NCBI GenBank assembly: GCA_012845835.1
Contig: JABAKD010000026.1
Location: 3,550,199 to 3,614,198, forward strand
Origin: Undaria pinnatifida
Taxonomy: Eukaryota; Sar; Phaeophyceae; Laminariales; Alariaceae
Direction: 5' to 3'
Length of the DNA: 64,000 nt
The position numbers and the translations under genes were made by a program. Of this stretch, positions 23,401 through 32,900 are shown in pieces (position 1 is the stretch's first letter; each line of letters starts with the position of its first letter). The notes under the pieces were generated by a model, which saw nothing but the letters and a program-made list of their open reading frames with translations, did no database searches and had not been told where the DNA came from.

Positions 23401-26400
23401 TCGATACACTATAATCAAGATACTTTAGTATTATCAAGATACTTTAGTATAACCAAGGTACTCTAGTATAATCAAGTCCCAACAGGGTTAACTCCTGTGC
23501 GACTTCAGAGAAGAAAAAAACTTCAAACTGTTAGCAGGTATAGTCTATGTATACGGCGATCATGGAATCAGCCACACGGAGCAGGTTGAGCTACTGGGTG
23601 TCCGAAGTGCCGCGTAGTAGGGTGATGTGTATATGGCGACACGCGCGCCGCATTTTGACACGTAGGCTGGTGCACGATACTTTCTTACACCGTTGAAAAG
23701 ACAGCACATACTACATACAGTAGTTCAGGTGTTTTTAGGTCGCTAGACTATACTACAATCAATATATAATCAAGTCCCGAAGGGATTACAACATGAACAG
23801 CGCCGCGGGGCATTTCAACGCTGATTCAATCGAATCGCGACGGGTCAACAAAAGGAAACAAAAACGACCAAGGAAAATAGGCGGAATGGGCGTTTATTGG
23901 TGCGAAGCATGATACTATATCGGCCAAGAGCTTGCATCCTGCATACGGGGAAAACACCCCGGGGAGTTACTTACTGCCAAGAATACGATGATGGCGTTTT
24001 TATGCCGGGCGATCCGAAAATATCACTAACCCCTCAGTTAGTTGATTCTTGCATCGACGGCTGACGTTATACTTTTTCATGGAAATGGCAAACATTCTTG
24101 CACAATTTCAATTTTGGTACGAGTGCGAGGGTGACCTCACCTCGCCGATGGAGGTGGCGGTGATGGCCTGAGTTGTACCCGATAGAAAGCAGCACGATGT
24201 GTACACCCCATTTCCCTGTGGTGCGGTGTATCGAAAAATTTGTACACCGGTTAGAATCGAAAAGAAAACGCGAGGGCAAAATCGCGCGCCGCGCTTTGTG
24301 TCTACGAGGTAGAGTGCGGCATCTACCACTACTACTGTGTATTGCAGTAAGAAACAGAAGTAATGGTCCAGGCTGGCTTTCTTATTCAAGGAAAGGTGTG
24401 TTCTACACTAACTTCAGTGTACGGCTTCTACTTTGTTTTCTATATTGGCTTTTAGTGAATATTCGTTAGAGCAACCACCTGTCGAGCTACTTCATTGAGT
24501 CATTGTTAATAGCTAGTATTCGTGTGGTAAGGTACGGTACGTACAGTACGATAGTCTATGTTGATAGTTACTTGCAGGTGACCAGAAGCTTCGAAAAGAT
24601 AAAGTGATGTGCGGTGTGCAGCTTGAAAAATGATCCTTACCTTCTTGAAGTCGTGCCGAGATATTTTTGGGATGTACCCTCTCAGGCCGCCGTGTTCCCA
24701 GCTCCAAAACATCGTCTTGTGCTCACCGGTCGTAATGATGTGGCGAACGTCAGATTGGTTGAACTTCACCATCTGCAAGGAAGGGTCGGCGCGCAGAGAA
24801 AATCTTTTTTAGTTTCAAACGGCGACGAGATGAACCCGGCTGCGGTTCAAGGTGTAAATACGACACAAATACCACTCCGGACGGAATTGTAACAACTGTC
24901 AGCGTATAAATGTGAATAATCCAAACGGTACTTACATTCCCGTTCATATTGGTATGCTATCTTGCGAAATATACGTACAGCACAGAACATCCAATCAGCC
25001 CTGCGAAAGATATATATACCAGGTATACAGCAAAAGACATTCGTCAGTCCTAAAAAATACCAATATGGACGTAAATGTAAGGCCTGCGGGTTCATTAACG
25101 GTAAATTAAAACGGTCCTAAAATACACGCCCCTGATACCTGTGTGTGGTACGCTGGACTCTTCAAATGCATGATGATGAGCTTTACACTCCTCGTCATCA
25201 AATCTACCTCACACTGATTGACGGAACGATTACACCAGGCATCTGTCAAGTCTTTACCTTCTGGATGTCTGGCTCGTCGATGGCGCTCGTAAAAAGAGCC
25301 TCTTTCCTCGACGGGTGCGTCCATTCCCAAAGACTGATCGTCTGCGGCTCCGTGCCCTCATCGCCTCCCGACTGGCCTGGATTGCTCAAAGTGACGATAA
25401 ACAACGCGTCCGCCGAGATATCCATCGCTAGCACGCCGTTGGGGTGAGGGTTGAAGATGCTTTTGATTGGGGTCCCTGACGCCGTATCCCATACCACCAT
25501 CATGCTGTCTCGGCCAGCATCTGCAGTAGCTACCCATTTCTTGTTGTGGCTGACGGCAACGGCACCGATGGGGTTGCAATGGCCCTGCGACCCGGCAACA
25601 ACAACCACGCAGCAAAATCGGGAGGGACGTCATAAAACTCACGACACAGGTTCGATCGACATCACGTACCAACCTGCTCTTGTTACATGATGACCCTTTT
25701 TTTCATATTTATAACATAATGGCCTTTATATTTTACGTCCATAAAATGGTACCAGGTGCTTGGTATTATTACAGCAGTCCATGATACCGGTACTTCTAGA
25801 TCTTGTAATACGGGATCACAGGACTTGAGGGGAAAAACTCTAGACTAATAATCATAGCGGTGACGACAAAACATGACGACATACCACCTACCTGTGCAAG
25901 CATCTCCCACTGCGTGGTGGGGACGATAAATTCGGTGTCCGAACTGCCCATGCAAGGAGCTGTACGACACGCGTGTACCTGCAACAGGATCCAACCCGTA
26001 CCTCCGCCTGCTCACACTTCGACTGTACAAGTATTCGTACACGGTTGACAACACCAAACCTCACGCCAAACGTGCCGTTGGTTTGGTCGCAATCTCTCGG
26101 TCCCCAGATCCTGAAGAGCAACTCAGAGGGTATATATATACCTGGTACCAGGTATGCGAGTGGCACTCATCGCCGTCGTGTTGCAGCAGCGCCGGGTATA
26201 TATCGCACCTGCAAGAGTTCCTGAGTTCGCTTGGTGTAGTCGTAGATAACGCCCGTGTGCGCGGCGACATAGAAGAGAGCCTCACGCCCATCCGCGCACA
26301 AGCTGTGCACGCCGTCTACGATGTCCTTGTTGAACCCGAACGCCCACGTGAGCGTCAAAGCATTTTTCGTCGCAGAATTGGAGGTACTCGAGGAATCCAT
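5221..26400 (-). CDS. CFAP251: CFAP251 (WDR66), radial-spoke-base WD40 protein, 19 exons
   Basis: Exons in transcript order: 26400-26209, 25584-25258, 24772-24641, 24215-24141, 22728-22591, 21896-21687, 21501-21317, 20296-20170, 19734-19531, 16186-16079, 15024-14854, 13322-13215, 12672-12481, 10598-10434, 9379-9227, 7956-7816, 7122-7066, 5878-5801, 5397-5221 (stop TAG). All use GT-AG introns and stay in frame, giving about 979 residues. From the family: CFAP251 belongs to the calmodulin- and spoke-associated complex (with CFAP61 and CFAP91) that anchors radial spoke 3 on axonemal doublets and is needed for ciliary motility. Seen here: many WD40 blades and a C-terminal EF-hand-like region, in the order expected for the family. 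The long low-complexity N-terminus of the human protein is absent. The start was chosen as an ATG in ACCAACATGG context just before the conserved LTLTWAFGFN block. Seventeen of 18 introns are phase 0; only intron 7 is phase 2. The presence of the gene implies a motile flagellated stage. Confidence 0.93.
8153..8426 (+). repeat. (CCATA)n pentanucleotide array
   Basis: About 270 bp of CCATA units with TATAAT-like interruptions lie in the CFAP251 intron between exons 15 and 16. Open frames on both strands here (Ile-Pro-Tyr-His or Met-Val-Trp-Tyr periodicity) are by-products of the repeat. Confidence 0.95.
9584..9709 (+). repeat. 63-bp tandem duplication with tRNA-like B-box
   Basis: Two nearly identical 63-bp units begin at 9584 and 9647. 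On the minus strand each contains GGGTTCGAGCCCC, which matches the pol III B-box/T-loop consensus, with TGGCTATGGTGG some 30 bp upstream as a possible A-box. A related fragment with GGTTCGAATCCC lies near 9500. No complete cloverleaf can be drawn, so this is a fragment of a tRNA-derived SINE or tRNA relic, not a tRNA gene. Confidence 0.6.
11156..11220 (+). repeat. Dispersed ~62-bp repeat, copy 1
   Basis: This segment resembles 17100-17164 in a different intron of the same gene. The shared core contains CTGAGGC, then CTCACTTGAGG or TTCACTTGAGG. In both places it stands just upstream of a tandem array, so it may be the end of a mobile or satellite-associated element. Confidence 0.5.
11228..11432 (+). 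repeat. 13-bp minisatellite (AGTCCACATCAAT)
   Basis: About 15 imperfect copies of AGTCCACATCAAT lie in the CFAP251 intron between exons 13 and 14. Variants carry GTGCACATCAAT and TCATTAGTGCAC. Confidence 0.9.
11690..11865 (-). repeat. ACCCG-rich dispersed repeat fragment (copy D)
   Basis: Blocks of CTGACCCGACCCGACCCGT alternate with a short spacer of GTAAGATTTCCAACACCT type. The same arrangement recurs at 28.4-29.5 kb, 33.0-33.3 kb and 46.0-46.7 kb. It lies inside a CFAP251 intron. Confidence 0.7.
12003..12480 (+). repeat. (ACACTC/ACACCC)n microsatellite abutting a splice donor
   Basis: About 480 bp of CACACTCACACT and CACACCC units. Read on the minus strand it is a GTGAGT/GTGTGAGT array that begins at the first base of CFAP251 intron 13. 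The authentic donor GTGAGT is itself the first repeat unit. Confidence 0.95.
17100..17164 (+). repeat. Dispersed ~62-bp repeat, copy 2
   Basis: This is the partner of the segment at 11156-11220. It is again followed at once by an A/T-rich tandem array. Confidence 0.5.
17166..17341 (+). repeat. CACTATATA-type tandem array
   Basis: Irregular copies of CACTATATACACTATATGC lie in the large CFAP251 intron between exons 9 and 10. A shorter stretch of the same type recurs at about 18000-18045. Confidence 0.9.
17411..17998 (+). repeat. Pair of ~230-bp diverged direct repeats
   Basis: Segment 17411-17635 and segment 17764-17998 align throughout. Shared blocks include GGCGATCATGCAG, TAATAGGTTGGTAGTGTGG and TCTGCCTGTACTTCCTTTTC, with scattered substitutions and small indels. 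Both copies lie between CACTATATA arrays. They resemble two copies of an old duplicated element; no coding frame is conserved between them. Confidence 0.8.
18316..18383 (+). repeat. 13-bp GATAGTACGATAT tandem repeat
   Basis: About five imperfect copies of ATGATAGTACGAT lie inside the same intron. Confidence 0.8.
19163..19281 (+). repeat. 27-bp minisatellite
   Basis: Four copies of a 27-bp unit built on GCACTTCTTTGACTTTTCTC plus a T-rich end, the last one truncated. The array lies about 250 bp downstream, in transcript sense, of the CFAP251 exon 9 donor. Confidence 0.9.
20367..20405 (+). repeat. (AATC)n microsatellite
   Basis: Nine or ten perfect AATC units lie upstream, in transcript sense, of the acceptor of CFAP251 exon 8. 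Confidence 0.95.
23402..23478 (+). repeat. Tandem repeat of ATCAAGATACTTTAGTAT type
   Basis: Three to four copies of an 18-bp unit lie in the CFAP251 intron between exons 4 and 5. A related segment (AATCAAGTCCC...) recurs near 23770. Confidence 0.8.
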
Positions 26401-26807
26401 GTTGGTAATATGGCAGACGCAACAGAACTACAATTTTCCGTGTAACATTCGGCAAGCCAATACACGCAGCTAAGCTGTCGCGTGTTACAGCTGTGGATAC
26501 CCGACCACCGAAGTTGGCCGGTGATCTCAAAGAAGCGGGTTGGCGTGGTCATGTGGCGTGACATCTTTTTCACACGAAAATCTAAAAAATAACCGCTGTG
26601 TAAAACGCTTCTTTAAATATTGGAACTCCATTGTTTTCAGCTTTGCTTCTGTTTGCTCTTTTGCTCCACCTTCCGCCTCGTGCGGCACGTGCTGTAGATA
26701 GATACAGGTTGGCTATTGTTGGCGTCTCGTCGTCCGTAGCTAGGATAACTCAAGGTCGGGACGCTTTTCATGGTGGGGCGTGAAGGCATGGAAGTGGACT
26801 CTAAACG
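26401..26807. promoter_or_regulatory. Putative bidirectional promoter between divergent genes
   Basis: Only 407 bp separate the CFAP251 start codon (minus strand) from the ATG of a plus-strand exon encoding a signal peptide. No other gene fits between them. The interval must hold the 5' leaders of both transcripts. An A/T-rich TTTAAATATT stretch lies near 26612. No defined factor site is claimed. Confidence 0.45.
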
Positions 26808-26811
26808 ATGA
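26770..26811 (+). other. Short upstream ORF overlapping the signal-peptide ATG
   Basis: A 13-codon frame begins at ATG 26770, with a second in-frame ATG at 26788. It ends in TGA at 26809-26811, so stop and downstream start share ATGA. If the transcript begins upstream of it, this could damp translation or favour re-initiation. The transcript start is unknown. Confidence 0.4.
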
Positions 26812-26932
26812 CGTTCGTACATTCCTGTAGAACATGGAAGATCGTATCCGTATCTCGTGCACTTCTTTCGACTCTACTGCTCCTGTTATCGGGCTGCCTC
26901 TGCTCTACGAGTACACACGCCGTTGCGCAAAT
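26808..26932 (+). other. Probable first exon with signal peptide
   Basis: The ATG opens a 41-codon frame with a basic n-region, a hydrophobic core (ALLSTLLLLLSGCLC) and a classical A-V-A/Q cleavage motif. It runs straight into an excellent donor, CAAAT|GTGAGT, in phase 2. Read-through would stop at the TGA inside the donor. It is the first plus-strand exon candidate upstream of the giant protein, which needs a secretion signal. Linkage to the FN3 exon is inferred, because FN3 starts in phase 1 and at least one exon must lie between. Confidence 0.55.
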
Positions 26933-29900
26933 GTGAGTGTGTTGAAAGCTTGGAAATTTGGGCAAGTCCCTCGAAGCAACCGGTGCCATAGCTTGGAGGG
27001 TTGTACTGGCGGTGTTGAAATCGCAGTGTGCGTGGTCACTGCCGTTTGGATTATTGATTGCCTGAGCCCGTGTGTCCCAACATAAGTACAGTTTATTATT
27101 AATATCAGTATAAAATGGTCATTATATTTACGGATATGTTGGTATGCCGGTGGCATGAGGCTAAAAAGGTACCAGGTACAGTATGTGGTTGGGGCTTACC
27201 AGGTACTTGAAATCCCGGGGGTGTCGCAACTTGGGAACACAGCCGTTCGTATAGAGTGAAGTATGAGCCTATGTACGGTTCGACGATAGGTGTTTTATTG
27301 TGCATTGGACGCGAGAATATGGCCGTGATTGGATCTCCTGCTGAGCGCCGCACACGCAACAACTAAAAGAGCACATCATCGTGATGGCCACAAAGGCCAA
27401 CGCGTGAAGCGTGCCGGCCGCTGTCGTACCGCCGCTGTTGTACATCTCTCTTTATTGTTGGACCAACCAATCGAGATTGTTTAGGATGGCACGCTTACGC
27501 ACACACGCAAACACTGAAGCATCGCTCTTGGTTGTCACATTGCGAGCCCATTGAAGTGTGACTGCTGTTGTACCGCCGTGGCTAACACAACGCATGTGCC
27601 GAGCTTGAAGGGTGGTATGATACAGAAAAAGACGCAGCAGCACGCGGCAGAAAAATATAAAAATACTTGGCATGAGTTTTTGTGCTTTGATGGTCCTACG
27701 CGGCTCGGTGAGGAGGAACACAATCTCTTGAAAAGCCAGCCCGCGCGACTCTGGGTACCTGGAGCACCCGCTACGGATCCCAGCCGGGGCCAAACGTGCG
27801 CTGTTGCGTACCAGCGGACGTCCTGTGAGCCCCGCGGTTGGAAACGCGAAAAACAACGGCCGCGGCGGAGAATAGTTTACGCTTGTGCTTCTGCAATAAT
27901 ATTTGGTACGTGTAGATACCTATTGACGCCCAACGCTCAGCAGTAAAAGCAACCATGAAGCAATTTAAGGCAAGTTTCTGATATTCAATCCTTCGCTCGC
28001 AGGACGGAAAAGGTGTCCATTGGAAAGTACAAGGTGAACATTGGCGTACCTCGCCAAAAGCAAGCTCTCGGCAAAGATAAACGGACGTTGGAGCAGCAGC
28101 AAACACAACACCGTCGACTACAAGGTGTGCATTTTTATGCGTCGTGTTGTATTTACCTCGTAGCGCCTGAGTTAACAGCAACGCCCAGCACTGCAATTCA
28201 GGATCCATGATACTTGCAAGTAGAGTTTTGATAAATGGAGTAAGTGCAAGCGGCGTGTATTGCGCGTATCAAATGTTGATGCAGATTATATGTTATGCAG
28301 ACACGTTTGACGTGCCAGTACACTTTGTTGAGTGGTAAATATATGCTGGAACATGAAGGCGGCGTTGACGCAGATTTTTTTAGGACTGTTCATGGCTAGG
28401 ATCAAACCACGCGGATAGGAACGGATGGGATCGCTTCAGACAGGGTGACCCGACCTGACCCGTGATATTGTAAGAACTTCCTGACCGATCCGACCCGACC
28501 CCACCTGTAATATTTCGAAAAATTCCTGACCCATACCAATCCAACCTGGTCCGTACGTTTCGAAATCTCCCGACCCGATCCGACTTGGCCCGTGAGGTTA
28601 TTGAGCACCTTCTGACCCGACCCAACCCGACCCACCAGATTCCAATTGTTACGCGAGATGCTGGTTTTCCGTGAGTTGGGGTGCCTTGATTCGTGATTCC
28701 CCCCCCCGAACCGCGGGTTTGGCGACGGTTCGAACTGGCATGTCTGGCCCGGGAATCGACAGTTCGAAAGCAGTTTCCTTATGTTAGCAACCCGAAGTGA
28801 TGTGTGACCTGGTTGTGATGGGTATGGATGGGCGTTGACATGACTATAAAAGTTTGACAGAGTTTAAACGTTTGAATAGGATACTGAAGGATCATCGGAA
28901 TCAGTGAGGTCCTCGGGCAGGGAGCAATACGTTTTCAAAGCGTCGATACCGCGGGTCGGAATCACGCGTCTCACCCGAGGGTCAGCAGAAAAAATCTTGC
29001 GGATCAGAGTGGCCCGACTCGCGACGTGACCCGTATCTCGCCGACAATGACTCAACTTTACCAGTGAGATTTTGAGCACACCTCCTCACCCGACCCGACC
29101 CGACCCGACCCGACCCGACCCGACCCGACCCGACCCGACCCGACCCGACCCGACCCGACCCGACCCGACCCGACCCGACCCGACCCAACCCGACCCGACC
29201 CGACCCGACCCGACCCGACCCGACCCGACCCGACCCGACCCGACCCGACCCGACCCGACCCGACCCGACCCGACCCGACCCGACCCGGCCCGACCCGACC
29301 CGACCCGACCCGACCCGACCCGACCCGACCCGACCCGACCCGACCCGACCCGACCCGACCCGACCCGACCCGACCCGACCCGACCCGACCCGACCCGACC
29401 CGACCCGACCCGACACGTACACGAACCTACACGACCTGTGAGACTTTGAAAACCTTCTGATCAGACACGCGGGTCGGGTCGTGACCCGTGATAAGCCTTG
29501 GTATTTTTCGGCATGCGAACTTGATTCCACGTGGGCCTGATCCCACCAGGACCTTGAGATTCACATATTGTGCTTAAGGGCGGGTTCCCGAGGGAAATCA
29601 TAGTATCCCGCCGGGTGTTGCGGGATCCCGCGACATCTTACACCCGGGCCTGATCCCACCAGGATCTTGAGATTTACCTTATTGTGCTCAAGGGCGGGTT
29701 CTCGCGGAAACCCCATGCTCTTCCGCCGGATGTCGCAGGATGTCGCGAGATCTCGACACGTCCCAGGCAAGACCCCGCGAGCCGTCAGATCTGTCGAGGG
29801 GTCCCGCCTGGAATATCGCGGGAAGCCGTGGGACCCCATGGTAATTCATGGTCATGTTGCCACAGGATTCCATGGGAACCCTCCGTGAGATTCCACGACG

Positions 29901-32900
29901 GGATCTCACGGGATGCCATGTTAAAAATTGTAGGACGTGAACGCCTACATTTTTTTTATTAATTCATCGCCACCACTGCTGTAGCGCAACAGTAGCAGCG
30001 GTAGTGCAAGTTCCACCAGTAGCATGTTGCAGTGCCGAGCACGGTAGTCGCACCATTGGCGATAGGAAGAAGTGTGTGACAACACCACGCAGCATTCCAC
30101 TGCACAGCAATACTCGGCGTTTTATTCCACGGTTCGACCAATATGCGGCGAATTTACAATGAGATTTTTAGGGGACCCCGACCGGATCTATTTGTTGTTC
30201 ACACGGTCCTACGAGTATATAGTACTGTAGCCAACGAAGGATCAGCGTCTGAGCAGCTAGGATGGAGAGCTCGGGCCTGTCCCACCCTTTCTCACTTCTC
30301 CAGCCACCACCACCAGACTCCGAAGAGGCCCCAAGCTTTTCTGACCCACATTAGCGGCGCAATCTACATCAAATCGATCGTTCTGACGGTGTACTGTCTG
30401 TGAAGAAGCATCTGCCCAATACCAGCACGGCAGCACACTGATGACCGTACTTTCCTGTTGTTGTTGTGCTCGCATTAACTCGCATAATCAACTCCGTGGT
30501 CACAGGACAGGCCCCAGTCGCTCTGGAGTGGAAGAATACCGAAGGACCAGATAAAACAAACCGAAAAAAGCACATGTATATATCATAGCTGAAGCAGGTC
30601 GCACATCCACCACAAAATAACCATAAAATGAAATCGGAAGTCAGGGTATGTACGTATCGGGACCATACTGGTACACACGTTCAAGACTCGCAGGCAAAAC
30701 CGACTACACCGCATGCCACCAAGGAAACCAAATGTACAAATCCGAGGAGCAAAAAAAGGAAGAAATAAGAACAAAATATAAATAGAAAACGAGGTAAGGA
30801 AGATAATACATTAGTAGGAAAACACGTAACCAGCCGGGGGGGTATAGAGAGGGAAAGGCAAGCCGCACAGCTGTACGAAAAAAAATATAAGCACGCGTCC
30901 GATATAGGCAAACAAAACAGGGCAACACCACGTATTACGCGTAATAAGTGAATACGTGAGCTCTCCAGCGGCGGGGGCGTGGCGAAAAATATCAATCAAC
31001 CAACCAGGCAGCGCTATCAATACGCTTGAGTACAAAAGACCCGAGTCAATTGAAAAATAAAAATATATAAATAAATAAAACAAGGAGAAAAAAGGAGAGG
31101 AGAGGAAAGGAAAGGAAAGGAAAGGAAAGGAAAGGAAAGGAAAGGAAAGGAAAGGAAAGGAAAGGAAAGGAAAGGAAAGGAAAGGAAAGGAAAGGAAAGG
31201 AAAGGAAAGGAAAGGAAAGGAAAGGAAAAACACCACAATAGCAGGTCCTAGAGGCTGACAGAAGAAGGCATTGATCACGTAGAGGGCATCAAGTGCACAA
31301 AGGGCACTGAGGGGAGAACACCGTAAATAAGTCCGGGCGGCCTTACGCTTGCTTGTTGCGGCCATGGGAAGGCATACATACGTCAGGACGATGAGGGTCA
31401 GACCCAGCCTTCATTCTCTTGGGCAGCCCCCCCCTACCCCCCCGCGACTGAGGGGGGGGTGACCACCTGTCCTGGCCAACAACCATACCTAAATAATGCG
31501 ATGTCTCCATGGGATGCCGTTCGACGTCATTTGATATTCCCATGACCTCCCAGAGAAAGGGAATATTTGCATGCAGCAAAATGATAATAGTATACCAGAT
31601 TCATCAGACACTCGGGGGACGTCAGGTGTACTCTCGGCTTTCCGCCTGAAATCTCTCGAGTTCCCGCGGGTACCCGCCTTGGATAACGTGGTATTCGGTG
31701 AGATTCCATGTGAATCCACACACAATTTGCCACGGAGTCCCACGAGAACCCTCGCGGGAACCCACTAGCATTCACGAGAACCGTGAGATGCCATCTGGGA
31801 TATTGTGGGCTATTTTGGGATCCTGAGGAATATCACACGCGATTTTCCACGGGGTGCAACGGGAACCCTCGCAGTGATGAACGAGCACTCGCGGGACCCC
31901 GTGGGGTTTAAGGCGGAAAATCGCGGGAACGCCTGAGTCTTCAGGCGGGGACCCAGTCACCAACTCGGGAATTTGGTGAAACCAGTGGGGAACACGATGG
32001 GCCTTGTGGTACCCGTGAGAAATGCGAAGGACCCTGGGGTGTCCCGTGGGACATCACGGGATCCCATTTGATTAACCTGTAATGTCCAACGGGAACCGGA
32101 ACAAAAATACGTAGCCTCTTTATGGGATGCCATCTGACTTAAGCCGGATTCCGCAATGCTTTAAAGAAGTTCCGGCCTACACGGAATCTATAGAATTATC
32201 CACGGCCTACACGGATTCTAGAGAATTATCCAAGTATCAGCGTAGCCTACATTGCCTTAGATGCACACTGTGGATTTCAAGGGAATCTGCGGGATGTAGG
32301 GGGCTCCCATGGCATACTCCGTGTATCGTGGGAATTCCCATCGGGCTTTTAGCGAAAGGTCTAATGAAGGAAACTCCCGCGGAATCCCGAAGAGTTCAAG
32401 CTTGGAACCCGTCAGAACCCATATGACCTATCCCAGGGAAATCGATGGGATCCCCATAAGGCCCCGTGCGATGCCACAGGGTCCTAGGGAGGTCCAGCGG
32501 CATTTCGTTGGAACCCGTGAAGCCCCCCGGTGGGATCGCATGGGATCTCATATGATACGCACAGAGGATCTGGATGAATATCGTAATTGGTTTGGTTAGA
32601 CCCCGTTGGATTTCTCACGGGATCCCGCCTGCATGTATTAAGCCATCTGCGTCGACGCCACTTCTAAATTCCAGTACACCAGGTATCGGAATAAACTACC
32701 AAGGTTTTTCACTGGTCGCGAGATATGGATCATGTCGCGGGTCAGGCCACTTTGATCCGCGGATTTTTTCTGCTGACACGCGGATCAGGCTCGCGGACCC
32801 ATCCCATTGACCGGACACGTTAAAAAATTACCGTTTCCTGCCTGGCGACCTCTCTGATGTCGGTGCTTCTTTGGTATCCTATTCAAACGTTAAAACATCG

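Larger units (their letters stand above)
19531..26400 (-). other. CFAP251: CFAP251 exons 1-9: first WD40 propeller
   Basis: Exon 1 carries the family start block (LTLTWAFGFN, then AAHTGVIYDY). Exon 2 (109 residues) has GHCNPIGAVAVS, WVATADAGRDSMMVVWD and SLWEW blades. Exon 3 has TTGEHKTMFWSWE and exon 4 has GTTQAITATSIGE. Exon 5 opens with VVLWD, and exon 6 ends a blade with VVASEDGAVRFYD after an Ala/Gly-rich insert. Exon 7 contains AWFEDLGAGGVTSVSF and VPDFIVGT, exon 8 SVTCVAAHP and DIHLWDY, exon 9 CCAFHPQGTLLAVGFSSGA and IRFSPDGET. Intron 7 is the only phase-2 intron: donor after ...GAAAGAAG, acceptor TTGGGCAG|G, rebuilding an Arg codon. The 9/10 junction restores a continuous blade, DGET joined to VAACDTDNHV. 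Confidence 0.9.

Noticed and set aside
27551-27946. 131-codon plus-strand frame upstream of the giant gene
   Set aside because: Cys/Lys/Arg-rich, without domain or matching splice phases; treated as intronic.
28982-29530. Arg-Val-Gly-Ser-Gly and Arg-Pro-Asp-Pro-Thr frames
   Set aside because: They are translations of the ACCCG array on the two strands.
30811-31365. 184-codon minus-strand frame resembling a membrane protein
   Set aside because: Its hydrophobic core is the translation of the TTTCC repeat; the flanks are low-complexity and show no domain.
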